Counted from the first letter of the stretch, positions 53,387 to 62,728 are shown. The stretch: DNA of 64,000 nt from an uncultured Idiomarina sp. (GCA_946885915.1 CAMPHF010000002.1:124001-188000), one strand, 5' to 3'. Notes: generated by a model not told the origin, from the sequence alone. A program made the numbers and translations.

Positions 53387-53707
53387 TCCCACAGGTTCAC
53401 CTTCTGCGCAGTGCGAACCTCGTTCGCACTGCTTTTTTGTAACAAAATTAGCTAAATACGTATGCCTCAACACCGCATTTGTAATTTACCTACAAAATCA
53501 TAAGCAACTGACTTTATTGATAAATTAAAATTTATCTCATGAAGACATGCTCGCTTGTAGCGCCTACTGAACACCTTTTCCCACCCTTTTGTGAATACTT
53601 TTTAAGCACAATGGATTGACGCTAAAAACTTCTTGTTCTATGGTATGAAAGCGCTTACATTGACGCACAAAAATAATATGCGTAAGCAAACAACCAGGAA
53701 CTCAGAT
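53387..53707. promoter_or_regulatory. 320-base gap between gap and GH16: terminator and promoter region
   Basis: Apart from the gap terminator, this AT-rich stretch holds a HexR-like 15-mer, TGTAATTTACCTACA at 53480-53494 (two mismatches to the consensus). After it come AT-rich runs and the leader of the GH16 gene. The GH16 frame is open upstream to 53633, but the ribosome site (AGGA) and lipoprotein signal support a start at 53708. I see no gene on either strand in this stretch. Confidence 0.5.
53408..53438 (+). terminator. Rho-independent terminator after gap
   Basis: A perfect 11-bp stem GCAGTGCGAAC / GTTCGCACTGC with a CTC loop followed by TTTTTT. It ends the gap transcript and isolates it from the glucan locus. 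Confidence 0.93.
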
Positions 53708-56347
53708 ATGTACAACAAACGCTTAAAACTGAGCCCCATTGCCGGGCTCTTCATGACACTAGGCCTCGCAGGTTGCGGTGGTGGGGACGTTAAAACCAAT
53801 TCAGATTATGAAGCGGTCGAACCAACTGCACCAGTGAGCGACTGGCAGTTAGTGTGGGGCGACGATTTCGATGGCGCAGCCATTGATGACGGTAACTGGA
53901 CCTTCGAGGTTGACTGCCGTGGCGGTGGTAACCAAGAACGCCAGTGCTACACCGACAGTCCTGATAATGCTTACGTATCTGATGGTTCATTAAAAATTGT
54001 GGCGCTACCCGCGCCAGAGGGTGCTGAGCAGCCTTACACCTCAGCACGCTTAAACTCGAAAAATAAAGCTGACTTTACCTATGGCCGCATCGAAGTACGC
54101 GCGAAAATGCCATCAGGGCAAGGTAGCTGGCCGGCCATATGGATGTTGTCGACTGATGAAGTATATGGCGGCTGGCCGAAGTCTGGCGAAATCGATATTG
54201 TGGAAGCGGTAAACTTAGGCGCCATGAATGAGAATGGTGAACCTGAAACCCGTGTTCACGGTACGCTGCATTACGGCCGCGACGCACCGAATAATTCCTC
54301 TTCAGGGAAAGCCTATGCCCTGCCTGATGGCGCCAGCCCTGCTGATGGCTTCAATACCTACGCGATTGAATGGCAAGAAGGTGAAATTCGTTGGTACGTA
54401 AACGACTACTTATATCAAACTCAAACTGAATCGAGCGTACGTTACAACAGCGCTGGTGAAGTTGTAGGTTTACGCCACCGCGGTTGGTTTGCTGAATTTT
54501 TCAACCAAGCCACCGGCGAACTTGAAACTGTTTATAACGAAGCGCCGTTTGACCAAGATTTCCACTTGATCATGAACCTTGCGGTAGGCGGCAACTGGCC
54601 TGAAAACGTGAATGAGCTTGGCGTAGATGCCGACGCCTTCGCCAACGGCCAGACCTTAGAAATTGATTACATTCGGGTATACGAATGTGCGCAAAACCCA
54701 GACACTGGCCGTGGTTGCGAAACCATTCGTGCCGGTTATAAAGATGACGAAACCTATGTCACTGGCGAAGCGCCCATTCCGTCACCACCATCTGATGGTG
54801 TGGCACGTAACCTAACCATTTTCGATGGCACGCCTAACCCAAGCTGGCCTGCATGGGATTGCTGTGGTGGTACCACCCCAGAACTGGTTGAAGATGCTGA
54901 AAAAGGCAATGCCTATAGCTTTACTGTGGGCGCTACACCAACCGTAAATGGCTTTATTACTCGGTCTGCATTCATTACCGATCCGAACGGTTCACCACAA
55001 CCTTTTGACGCGTCACCTATTGTCGAAAACGGCTCGATAAGCTTCGACATGAAAGTGATTTCACAGCCAACCAACCCTGATTCTACCTGGATTTTCAAAG
55101 TAGAAAGCAACGAAGGTTCAACCGCAGCTGAAGTCGCCATGACCACTAGCGTGGAAGGCGTTTCACCGCCAACTGGCGAATGGCAAACCTATACCTTCCC
55201 ACTGCAGCCTTTGGTTGATTTAGGCTTAGACCCTGCCGGTATTGATGTCATCATGGTGTTCCCCGCGTGGGATACCGGTAATGGTGCGGAATACTTGCTC
55301 ACCAATGTTGAAATTTCAGCGCCGGGCGGGGAATCTCCTGAACTGGTCTTGTTCGGTGATGATGTGAACCCAGATTGGCCGTTGTGGGATTGTTGTGGCG
55401 GCACCGTACCTAGTGTGGTGACGGATGCTGAGCGCGGTAACGTGGCAGAGTTCACGGTTGGCGCAACACCAACGGTACTGGGCTTCAAACCACCTGAAGG
55501 CAGCGGTATTCAATTTGATGCCTCAGCATTATTGGCCGAGGGCGTGGTTGAATTCGATATGAAAGTTGTGAATGCGCCCACCAATCCTGATTCGGTCTGG
55601 AAGTTCAAGATTGAAGCAGATGGTGCGAGCAGTGCGGTAGAAGTGGATTTAAGCACCGGTAATGCGGGCGTTGAGCCAGTGACCGGCGAGTGGGCCACCT
55701 ACACCTTTAGTATTCAAGATTTAGCCGATGCAGGTTTAGATATTTCAGCCATTGATGTGCTCATGATTTTCCCAGCTTGGGATACCGGTAACGGTGCGGT
55801 TTATCATGTAGATGAAGCACGCATTTACAATCCAAGTGCGGGCGCTGATGGTTTCAATATCTTCAGCAATAACCTACTCACAGGTTGGGGCTTATGGGAT
55901 TGCTGTGCAGGTACTACGCCAACGATCGTGACTGAAGATGCGCCTTATGGCTCAGTTGCTCAGTTCGAAATTCCGGGCTGGCCTGAAACCGTATTAGGCT
56001 TCTTAGCCGATGAAGGCGTGTCGATTAATGCGTCAGACTACATTGCCAATGGCTCGATTAGCTTTGATATGCGCATTGTAACCCCGCCGAGCGGCGGCGA
56101 GACCGATTGGTTATTCAAAGTAGAGTCAACCGATGCTGTCACTGCCGTTGAATTGCCGTTAGCAAGTGGCAATTTCGATACCGCGCCAGTCGTGGGTGAA
56201 TGGGCGCGTTACGACTTCCCGCTGCAAGCACTGTTCGATGCCGGGTTAGATGTGAGTGATATCAACGTAATTATGATCTTCCCTGCATGGGGCACCGGCC
56301 AGGGCGTGGTGTACCAAGTAGATAACGTTGAAATCGGCAACCCTTAA
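53708..56347 (+). CDS. GH16 beta-1,3-glucanase (laminarinase-type) lipoprotein with three C-terminal modules
   Basis: An 879-residue surface lipoprotein. The lipobox LAGC is at about residues 18-21. The GH16 catalytic domain covers about residues 40-340: the start DWQLVWGDDFDG, QGSWPAIWMLSTDEVYGGWP, and the active site GEIDIVEAV with Glu161, Asp163 and Glu166 (the ExDxxE of laminarinases with no inserted residue). The rest is three tandem modules of about 165 residues, each starting with a WDCC(G/A)GT motif. These probably bind glucan. It is followed after 28 bases by a TonB-dependent receptor. Substrate is inferred as laminarin or a related beta-1,3-glucan. Confidence 0.93.
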   Translation: MYNKRLKLSPIAGLFMTLGLAGCGGGDVKTNSDYEAVEPTAPVSDWQLVWGDDFDGAAIDDGNWTFEVDCRGGGNQERQCYTDSPDNAYVSDGSLKIVALPAPEGAEQPYTSARLNSKNKADFTYGRIEVRAKMPSGQGSWPAIWMLSTDEVYGGWPKSGEIDIVEAVNLGAMNENGEPETRVHGTLHYGRDAPNNSSSGKAYALPDGASPADGFNTYAIEWQEGEIRWYVNDYLYQTQTESSVRYNSAGEVVGLRHRGWFAEFFNQATGELETVYNEAPFDQDFHLIMNLAVGGNWPENVNELGVDADAFANGQTLEIDYIRVYECAQNPDTGRGCETIRAGYKDDETYVTGEAPIPSPPSDGVARNLTIFDGTPNPSWPAWDCCGGTTPELVEDAEKGNAYSFTVGATPTVNGFITRSAFITDPNGSPQPFDASPIVENGSISFDMKVISQPTNPDSTWIFKVESNEGSTAAEVAMTTSVEGVSPPTGEWQTYTFPLQPLVDLGLDPAGIDVIMVFPAWDTGNGAEYLLTNVEISAPGGESPELVLFGDDVNPDWPLWDCCGGTVPSVVTDAERGNVAEFTVGATPTVLGFKPPEGSGIQFDASALLAEGVVEFDMKVVNAPTNPDSVWKFKIEADGASSAVEVDLSTGNAGVEPVTGEWATYTFSIQDLADAGLDISAIDVLMIFPAWDTGNGAVYHVDEARIYNPSAGADGFNIFSNNLLTGWGLWDCCAGTTPTIVTEDAPYGSVAQFEIPGWPETVLGFLADEGVSINASDYIANGSISFDMRIVTPPSGGETDWLFKVESTDAVTAVELPLASGNFDTAPVVGEWARYDFPLQALFDAGLDVSDINVIMIFPAWGTGQGVVYQVDNVEIGNP
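54809..56344 (+). repeat. Three tandem protein modules in the GH16 C-terminus
   Basis: Modules start near 54809, 55339 and 55850. Each has a WPAWDCCGGTTP-like, then a VGATPTVxGF-like, then an ISFDMKV, a W.FKVES, and a GEWxxYxFPLQxLxDAGLD-like block, ending IxVIMxFPAWDTGxGxxY. Modules 1 and 2 are closest; module 3 is more diverged (GWGLWDCCAGTTP). The neighbouring Cys pair could form a vicinal disulfide. Confidence 0.88.
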
Positions 56348-56375
56348 TCGACACGGCAAACACGGAAACTATATT

Positions 56376-59357
56376 ATGAAAACAACAACATTTATGAAAA
56401 CTCCGGTCGCTGCGGCAGTGTCATTAGTATTGTCAGTGGGCTTGTTAAGCCCACTGCATGCGCAAGAAGCCGAGCAAGCGGAAACCGAACAAGCACAACT
56501 ACAAGAAGAAGACACCCAAGCGGCTGAAATTATTCAGGTGCAAGGTATTCGCGGTTCATTGGCACGTTCAGCCGACTTTAAACGCGCTAGCAGCGGTGTG
56601 GTAGATGCCATTTCCGCTGAAGAAATGGGTAAGTTCCCAGATACTAACTTAGCGGAATCGTTACAACGCATTACCGGTGTATCGGTCAGCCGGGTGAATG
56701 GTGAAGGTAGCCAAATTACCGTCCGTGGTTTTGGCCCCGACTTTAACCTCATTACCCTAAACGGTCGGCAAATGCCGGGTACCGGCTACTCGCGTTCGTA
56801 CAATCTAGAGAACCTATCATCTGAAGGCGTGAGCGCACTTGAAGTGTACAAAACCGCCCGCGCCGAAACACCAAGTGGTGGTTTAGGTGCCACCGTAAAT
56901 ATTGTGACCACACGGCCTTTGAGCAAACCAGGTCAGCAGTTCGTAGTAATGGGTAAAGCCCTACACGATAGCTCGGTTGATAAAGGTGACAGCGTCACGC
57001 CTGAAGTCGCAGCGGTATATAGCAATACGTTCGCTGATGATATGTTCGGCGTGGCATTTTCGGTGTCAAACTATCGCCGCGATTTCCAAATTCAACAGGC
57101 GAATATTCAGGGTTGGCAAGCAAACGTCGGTCTACCTGCCGAGATGAGCCCGGATACAGTGGATCCGCGCCCGTTAGATGAAGAAGGGAATCCGATTGGC
57201 AACCACTTCTTCCCGAAGGACATGAATTACGGTATCGCTGATCTTGCGCAAGAGCGTACCAACGGTCAGTTGACGTTACAGTTTGCCCCAACCGATACCT
57301 TAACTTTTACCGCCGATTATACCGCTAGCCGCGCCCTGACCGGCCGCACCGCTTATGGTTGGGGTATCTGGAACGAGTTCGGTGGCAACATCAACAACTA
57401 CATCCTTGATGAAAACGGCACCGCCGTTTATGCCGATATCGCCGGTAATGATGGTTCGTTCACGGTCGAGCAAGGCACCACCGAAGTCAAAGCACAGTCT
57501 ATCGGCTTTAACGTGGTGTTTGAGCCCTCAGATGAGTGGCGCTTCTGGTTCGATGTGCATGACTCAACCAATGAAACCGATGATGGTGCCGACGAAGGTA
57601 GCGGTCATTTCGGCCAAGTTATTTTGGGTTCTGACCAATTACAATCAAAAATTTATGACTATCGTAATGGCGAAATCCCTCAAGTTCTGATCAACTGGAA
57701 CAATGGCACCAATGTGCTGGCTCCGGGCGAAATTGATTCGAACTTTAGTCAGTTTTTCCGTCGCCCTGGTGAATCAAGTGTGCGCCAGTACCAGTTCAAA
57801 TCGGATTGGTTTAACTACGGTACTTTTGACTTACCACTCACCAAGATTACTGCCGGTGCCTCGCGCACTGAACAAGAGTTCGGTGGTTATAGCGCATGGA
57901 GCGGCCTACGTGGCGGCCCTGGCTTTAACCCTGCGTACCCAGAAATCTTCCCAGACGGCATGTTTACCCGCCAAGGTACCAGCGACTTCCTGGATCAGTT
58001 CGCTGGTGGCGGGGCCGACTTACTCACTAACTACTATTACACCTACGACTACGATGAGGCGGTTGCCCGTCAAGAGGCGTTCTTAACCGAAGAACTGCTG
58101 GGTCCGGACGTATACGTAGCTGACCCATTCTTAAACGGGTTAGAAAGCGAGAGTTCGGTAGAGGAAGTGACTAACGCAATTTTCATCCAATCGGATTGGG
58201 AATTCCAACTCTTTGGTAAGTTCGCTGAACTAAACGTCGGTGTGCGCTATGAGCAAACTGATGTCACTAGCAGCGTGCGCCAGCGCGTTGAACGCCAAGT
58301 GAACTGGGTGAGTGCATCGGAGTGGATCATGCAGTATGAGCCGCAAGATCAAAACTCATTCCTCACCATTGAAGGCGACCACGATGTGTTGCTGCCGATG
58401 TTAGATTTAAAAGTAGACTTAACCGACGAATTAGTTGGCCGTTTCTCGACCGGTAAAACCATTACTCGTGCACCGCTCGGTCAGTTAGCCGGTGGCCGTG
58501 CATTGAGCGGTAGCCCGCGTCCAGGCGCTCGGGTTGGTTCGCAGGGCAACCCCAACTTGCTGCCGTTTGAATCGACTAACTTCGACTTGGCGTTAGAGTA
58601 CTACTATGCGCCAGGCAGCTATGCGGCCATTGGTTACTTCCGCAAAGATGTTGATAACTTCATTCAAACCACCATCACCCAAACCACTATCGATGGCCTG
58701 CGCGATATCTTTGAAGGTCCGCGTTATCAGCAGGCAGTTGCCGATATTGAAGCGCGCGGTGAACAAGCAACCTCAACCGCTATCTTCGATCAGATGCTAG
58801 CTAACGGCTATGGCAACGAAAACGGTGCCATCGAACCAAATGCTGATGACCCGCTCATTGTGTGGAACATTTCACAACCAACCAATACTGACTCGAAGAG
58901 CGTGGATGGCTTTGAGATTGCCGTACAGCATTTGTTCGGTGAATCAGGCTTTGGGGTTGGCATGAACGGTACTATTGTTGATGGTGACGTTGAATTTGAT
59001 ATCAACAGTCTTACCCAACAAGCGCCATTAACCGGGTTGAGTGACTCCGCCAACTTCCAGGGCTTCTACGAGAAAGATGGCTTGTCAGTGAAAGTGACTT
59101 ACGCTTGGCGTGATAGCTACCTGATTGGTGTTGGCCAAGCACAAGGTTCAGCAGATGCTCCACCGCAGTTCGCTAAGGCGTTCGGCCAGTGGGATTTAAG
59201 CGTGAACTATGACGTGACCGATAACCTCACCGTGTTCTTTGAGGGGATCAACCTGAATAACGAAACTGAGCAGGGCTATGGCCGTTACGAGGAGCAATTC
59301 TTGTTTGCGCGTCAGTACGGACCACGCTACGCAGTGGGTGCCCGTTACAGTTTCTAA
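56376..59357 (+). CDS. TonB-dependent receptor (TonB-Xanth-Caul type)
   Basis: A 993-residue outer-membrane transporter. A signal peptide (VAAAVSLVLSVGLLSPLHAQ) ends near residue 31. The TonB box region is AAEIIQVQGIRGSLARSADF. The plug (about residues 60-170) has KFPDTNLAESLQRITGVSVS and ITVRGFGPDFNLITLNGRQM, both hallmarks of the carbohydrate-type receptors. The barrel ends YGPRYAVGARYSF with a final Phe. It lies directly behind the GH16 gene and likely imports the glucan oligosaccharides that GH16 releases. A terminator follows. Confidence 0.93.
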   Translation: MKTTTFMKTPVAAAVSLVLSVGLLSPLHAQEAEQAETEQAQLQEEDTQAAEIIQVQGIRGSLARSADFKRASSGVVDAISAEEMGKFPDTNLAESLQRITGVSVSRVNGEGSQITVRGFGPDFNLITLNGRQMPGTGYSRSYNLENLSSEGVSALEVYKTARAETPSGGLGATVNIVTTRPLSKPGQQFVVMGKALHDSSVDKGDSVTPEVAAVYSNTFADDMFGVAFSVSNYRRDFQIQQANIQGWQANVGLPAEMSPDTVDPRPLDEEGNPIGNHFFPKDMNYGIADLAQERTNGQLTLQFAPTDTLTFTADYTASRALTGRTAYGWGIWNEFGGNINNYILDENGTAVYADIAGNDGSFTVEQGTTEVKAQSIGFNVVFEPSDEWRFWFDVHDSTNETDDGADEGSGHFGQVILGSDQLQSKIYDYRNGEIPQVLINWNNGTNVLAPGEIDSNFSQFFRRPGESSVRQYQFKSDWFNYGTFDLPLTKITAGASRTEQEFGGYSAWSGLRGGPGFNPAYPEIFPDGMFTRQGTSDFLDQFAGGGADLLTNYYYTYDYDEAVARQEAFLTEELLGPDVYVADPFLNGLESESSVEEVTNAIFIQSDWEFQLFGKFAELNVGVRYEQTDVTSSVRQRVERQVNWVSASEWIMQYEPQDQNSFLTIEGDHDVLLPMLDLKVDLTDELVGRFSTGKTITRAPLGQLAGGRALSGSPRPGARVGSQGNPNLLPFESTNFDLALEYYYAPGSYAAIGYFRKDVDNFIQTTITQTTIDGLRDIFEGPRYQQAVADIEARGEQATSTAIFDQMLANGYGNENGAIEPNADDPLIVWNISQPTNTDSKSVDGFEIAVQHLFGESGFGVGMNGTIVDGDVEFDINSLTQQAPLTGLSDSANFQGFYEKDGLSVKVTYAWRDSYLIGVGQAQGSADAPPQFAKAFGQWDLSVNYDVTDNLTVFFEGINLNNETEQGYGRYEEQFLFARQYGPRYAVGARYSF

Positions 59358-59406
59358 AGTTAGCGCCTCGACAATATTGCGACAACAATCGTTGCGGCAC
59401 TAAAGA

Positions 59407-59435
59407 GGGCCTTCATTTGAAGGCCCTTTTCTTTT
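59407..59435 (+). terminator. Rho-independent terminator after the TonB receptor
   Basis: Stem GGGCCTTC / GAAGGCCC (8 bp) with an ATTT loop, then TTTTCTTTT. It closes the GH16-receptor transcript. Confidence 0.92.
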
Positions 59436-59518
59436 GCCTATAATTTAAGCGAGAGAGTGATTCATTTGTGTAGCAGCTGCGTATTATTTGGCATCAATCA
59501 TTAGTTGAGAGTATTCAA

Positions 59519-60154
59519 ATGACACGTTTTTTGGCTTTATTTTTACCACTCATGTTAGCGGGGTGTTCAGTGTTTGGTAAGCAAACCGTTGAGTCCGCGC
59601 CTTATACTCTGCTTAAGGCCGCACCTGAGCAGAATATTGAAGTGCGCAATTATGAAGCTATGGTGCTGGTGTCCACACCAATGAATAGCGGCACTGGCAG
59701 CGCGTTTCGGCGCTTGTTTAATTACATTGCCGGCGCCAATAAAGGTAGTCAAGAAATTGCCATGACCGCGCCCGTATTCATGAACAATGAGAACGATGCT
59801 GGTGGACAGGAAATTGCGATGACCGCGCCTGTGTTCATGGGTAGTGCTAACTTTGGTGGTACGAGTGAACCGCAAATGTCCTTTGTCATGCCAAGTGATT
59901 TCACCCTCGCCACTACACCTACCCCAACCGATCCACTGGTGAGCGTGAGCGAAGTGACTGATTACCGGGTCGCTGCGATAAAGTTCAACTGGACGTTGAG
60001 CGAGTCGAACGTGCGTAAGCACACTGAAATACTGGAAAAATGGCTCGCTGAGAATGGTTATGAAGCCGCTGGGCCGGCCGTTGAAGCGGCTTACAACGAC
60101 CCGTTCACACTACCCATGTTCCGTCACAACGAAATTTTGATCCCGATAAAATAA
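59519..60154 (+). CDS. SOUL-family haem-binding lipoprotein with doubled core motif
   Basis: A 211-residue lipoprotein (lipobox LAGC, Cys at about residue 16) with a SOUL domain: VESAPYTLLKAAPEQNIEVR, FRRLFNYIAGAN and the C-terminal HNEILIPI. SOUL proteins bind haem or act in related stress roles. The usual single IAMTAPV motif occurs twice (QEIAMTAPVFM at about residues 80-90 and 97-107), the second a near copy in DNA as well, so a short local duplication is visible. The terminator upstream shows it is a separate unit. Confidence 0.88.
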   Translation: MTRFLALFLPLMLAGCSVFGKQTVESAPYTLLKAAPEQNIEVRNYEAMVLVSTPMNSGTGSAFRRLFNYIAGANKGSQEIAMTAPVFMNNENDAGGQEIAMTAPVFMGSANFGGTSEPQMSFVMPSDFTLATTPTPTDPLVSVSEVTDYRVAAIKFNWTLSESNVRKHTEILEKWLAENGYEAAGPAVEAAYNDPFTLPMFRHNEILIPIK

Positions 60155-60159
60155 ACGTT

Positions 60160-60657
60160 CTAAGGCTGTTCGAAGACGACGTTAGGTTCGCCTAACGTCG
60201 CCCATAATTCTGCAAAACGCGCTTTCCATTCTGCCCGCTCCTCAGCTGACACCGTTTTCAGTTCAGCTGCAACGGCATCTAGGTTCATAAATGTTGAACA
60301 GCCACCTGTGCTATAACGCTCTAACTCAAATTCGGTGGCGTAAATAAGATATAACGCCCCAACCGTTGGTGCCTCGCCGCCGCAAGAGCTCTGCTCGATT
60401 TCAGTCTTGATAAATGCAGTGTGGGTTAAACGCTTGCCTTTCCAGACCTTAGCGACACGTACTTCCGTTAGCTGATAAGGATGTGCACCGTCTTCCAACT
60501 TCTCAGTAGCAACAATTACCGCCGTAAAAACCGCGTCATGCGCTGCAATTTCATCCTCAAATGAGCCTCCATCTGGTGCAAAGCAACTGCATGCCAATGC
60601 CGAAAATGGCAGGAGCAATACAAAAATAATTACTGCGAATCTAGATCCAATATGCAT
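60160..60657 (-). CDS. Secreted TIMP/NTR-like protein
   Basis: A 165-residue secreted protein. A signal peptide (FAVIIFVLLLPFSALA) is followed directly by CSCF, so the mature chain starts with Cys-x-Cys, as in tissue-inhibitor-of-metalloproteinase (NTR) domains. Later parts fit: DAVFTAVIVATEKL, KVWKGKRL, and Cys residues in QSSCGGEAP and STGGCSTFMNLD. In animals such domains block metalloproteases through the N-terminal Cys; bacterial members are uncharacterised. It is convergent with the SOUL gene. Confidence 0.72.
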   Translation of the reverse strand: MHIGSRFAVIIFVLLLPFSALACSCFAPDGGSFEDEIAAHDAVFTAVIVATEKLEDGAHPYQLTEVRVAKVWKGKRLTHTAFIKTEIEQSSCGGEAPTVGALYLIYATEFELERYSTGGCSTFMNLDAVAAELKTVSAEERAEWKARFAELWATLGEPNVVFEQP

Positions 60658-60843
60658 AACCAGATGCCTATTATTAGATGAGTGAATAACCCGAACCCTA
60701 AAAGAAGTTAAGTGCCAAAAGAATTATGAGGAGAATTTTGGCTAGTGCTAGCGAAGAACCTATTCAGACTAACTGACTAACCTTGCAATTAAGTAACCTT
60801 AGCCTATGTTTATATACTTATTATTCGCCAAGGAGCGGTATTG

Positions 60844-62688
60844 ATGAAGCTAACAAACATCCTATCTGTTGTTAATCAAATAGAAAAATCTAAATTCGTG
60901 AACTTTCTCGATAGGATTTGTTCCGAGGCCAGCGAAAACGACAAAGAGCTCGCCAAAAGGATAAAAAATATTGACGGCCAGATAAAAGACGCCTCTAGTG
61001 GAGAGGTAACTCAATTATTCAAACTTGCAGTACCCTTGCTTAGCCGAGAGGTGAAACGACAGCTATCGTTTAGCGGAGCGCAAGCTGCATTGCTAGTTAA
61101 TATTCTTAGCAGAGATGGTAATTGTGTGGCTCAAATTCCATGGATAGAGCGTTTATACGCCAAGGAATGGACAGCAATAAATAATCACTCAAAATTACTT
61201 AAGGAAACTTTGTCCGCCGAGATGGAGCCAGGTCTTTTTGATGAGAAACGCCGTTTGAATATCTATTATTCGTGCCTCAATGAAGCCTTTCGAAACGACG
61301 AGAGGATTAATCGGGAAGCAAAAATTACAGATGAAGAGAGGGGCATATTAAATGTACTTGCGCATCAACTGGATGTTACTGAGGAAGATAGGGTCGCCAT
61401 AGAACACCTTGTCGATCCAATAGAAAAGACGGGAGTGCAAGATTGTTTAAATCAATTACGGGAAATAGGCCTGCTTTTTATTAGCAAAAAAGAAAATACG
61501 GTATATGTTCCTGATGAGATTGTCTCTATGCTTCATCGAATTCAGGGAAAACAAATAGCAGACAAATATCTTTTAAGAATACTTCGTACGTTATCAGATC
61601 CCGAACTATCTAATGTTTTAAAATCGCACGATAAAAGAATTCGTGGCGTTGAAAGAAATGAGAAGATCTCATCTATATATAAAATGGGTATTCCAGCTAC
61701 ACAGCTCTTATCAGCTGATATTCATACGGACAAAGCTTCGGTTAATGAGAAAAAGGAGCGACTTAAAAAGCTAATTGACGACCTTCAATTAAAAGTCGAC
61801 AAGCTCGGGGTAACACTGGAAGAACGTTGTCAGCTGATAATTGAATCGCTCAACTCATCTTCGGAGCGAGAGTTTAACGTACTCTCAGCTGCTGGTTACA
61901 AAGCACTTTACGACAGCATCACAACTCACAATACCGATATAGTAAAAGTGATTAAGCATGAGTTTGAGTTAGAGGACAACATTGAGGTAGATGTAGAGAG
62001 ACTTCGAGCATTATCGATTACGCCTTACGATATTCTGTATGCATTAACGAATGAAGAAATTAAACTGTTAAAATCCAGTATGGGCATCTCGCGTCGGGGA
62101 GATAGTAGGCAGGTCATCGTTGAGGCTTTTGCTAACGCAACGGACAAGTTGATTGAAAACTATGAGGCATTATCAAGACGTGACCTTTCAACGCTTAAGC
62201 AAAAAAACGTAGAAATTTCTGAAGCTGATATCGGCGTGAAGTTTGAGGAAGTAACTAAAGCAATTTTCGAGGAACTTGGTCTTGACGTAGACGAAGACTT
62301 ACGGCGTTCAATTAATACGGCGAAAGATAAGGCTGATATTCTGATTTCATTGAGTGATGATGACGTTATTATCGGCGAAGCAAAGACTTGTAAAAATGGT
62401 GATTTTGCAAAGTATTCGACGACATCTCGACAGATCAAAGCTTATGTAAACCGTTGTGAATCAGCGGGTAAACGGGTATCCCAAGTTCTAATAATAGCTC
62501 CCGAGTTTTCAATTGATTTTATTGAGTCAGCCGAGCTTGACACTGAAGTGAATATTTCGCTGTTAGAGGCTGGCGGCTTGAAGAAAATTTATGAGGCTTT
62601 CAAAGCTCGTCGTAATCCAAACTTTTCGGCCAAACTACTCACTAAGGGCGGACTGCTTAAGGCCGATCTAATTGCTAAGAGGATCTAA
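60844..62688 (+). CDS. Unrecognised protein with PD-(D/E)XK nuclease domain and SAP-like segments
   Basis: A 614-residue, lysine- and glutamate-rich cytoplasmic protein I cannot assign to a named family. Visible parts: a helical N-terminus; a winged-helix-like stretch near residues 160-235 (DCLNQLREIGLLFIS, then NTVYVPDEIVSML); a SAP-like helix pair near 249-283; a charged helical part; a second SAP-like segment near 400-432 (LTNEEIKLLKSSMGISRRGD); and a C-terminal nuclease core with Glu468 (KFEEVTKAIF), Asp498 (KADILISL) and Glu512-Ala-Lys514 (GEAKTCK), the D-X13-ExK of restriction-type folds. The ATG at 60844 follows AAGGAG. Base use is AT-richer than all neighbours and it stands alone between opposed genes, suggesting transfer. 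DNA-cutting defence is inference. Confidence 0.8.
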   Translation: MKLTNILSVVNQIEKSKFVNFLDRICSEASENDKELAKRIKNIDGQIKDASSGEVTQLFKLAVPLLSREVKRQLSFSGAQAALLVNILSRDGNCVAQIPWIERLYAKEWTAINNHSKLLKETLSAEMEPGLFDEKRRLNIYYSCLNEAFRNDERINREAKITDEERGILNVLAHQLDVTEEDRVAIEHLVDPIEKTGVQDCLNQLREIGLLFISKKENTVYVPDEIVSMLHRIQGKQIADKYLLRILRTLSDPELSNVLKSHDKRIRGVERNEKISSIYKMGIPATQLLSADIHTDKASVNEKKERLKKLIDDLQLKVDKLGVTLEERCQLIIESLNSSSEREFNVLSAAGYKALYDSITTHNTDIVKVIKHEFELEDNIEVDVERLRALSITPYDILYALTNEEIKLLKSSMGISRRGDSRQVIVEAFANATDKLIENYEALSRRDLSTLKQKNVEISEADIGVKFEEVTKAIFEELGLDVDEDLRRSINTAKDKADILISLSDDDVIIGEAKTCKNGDFAKYSTTSRQIKAYVNRCESAGKRVSQVLIIAPEFSIDFIESAELDTEVNISLLEAGGLKKIYEAFKARRNPNFSAKLLTKGGLLKADLIAKRI

Positions 62689-62728
62689 ACTCAAACCTAC
62701 CAAAACAGCCTTATGCATAGAACCACAT

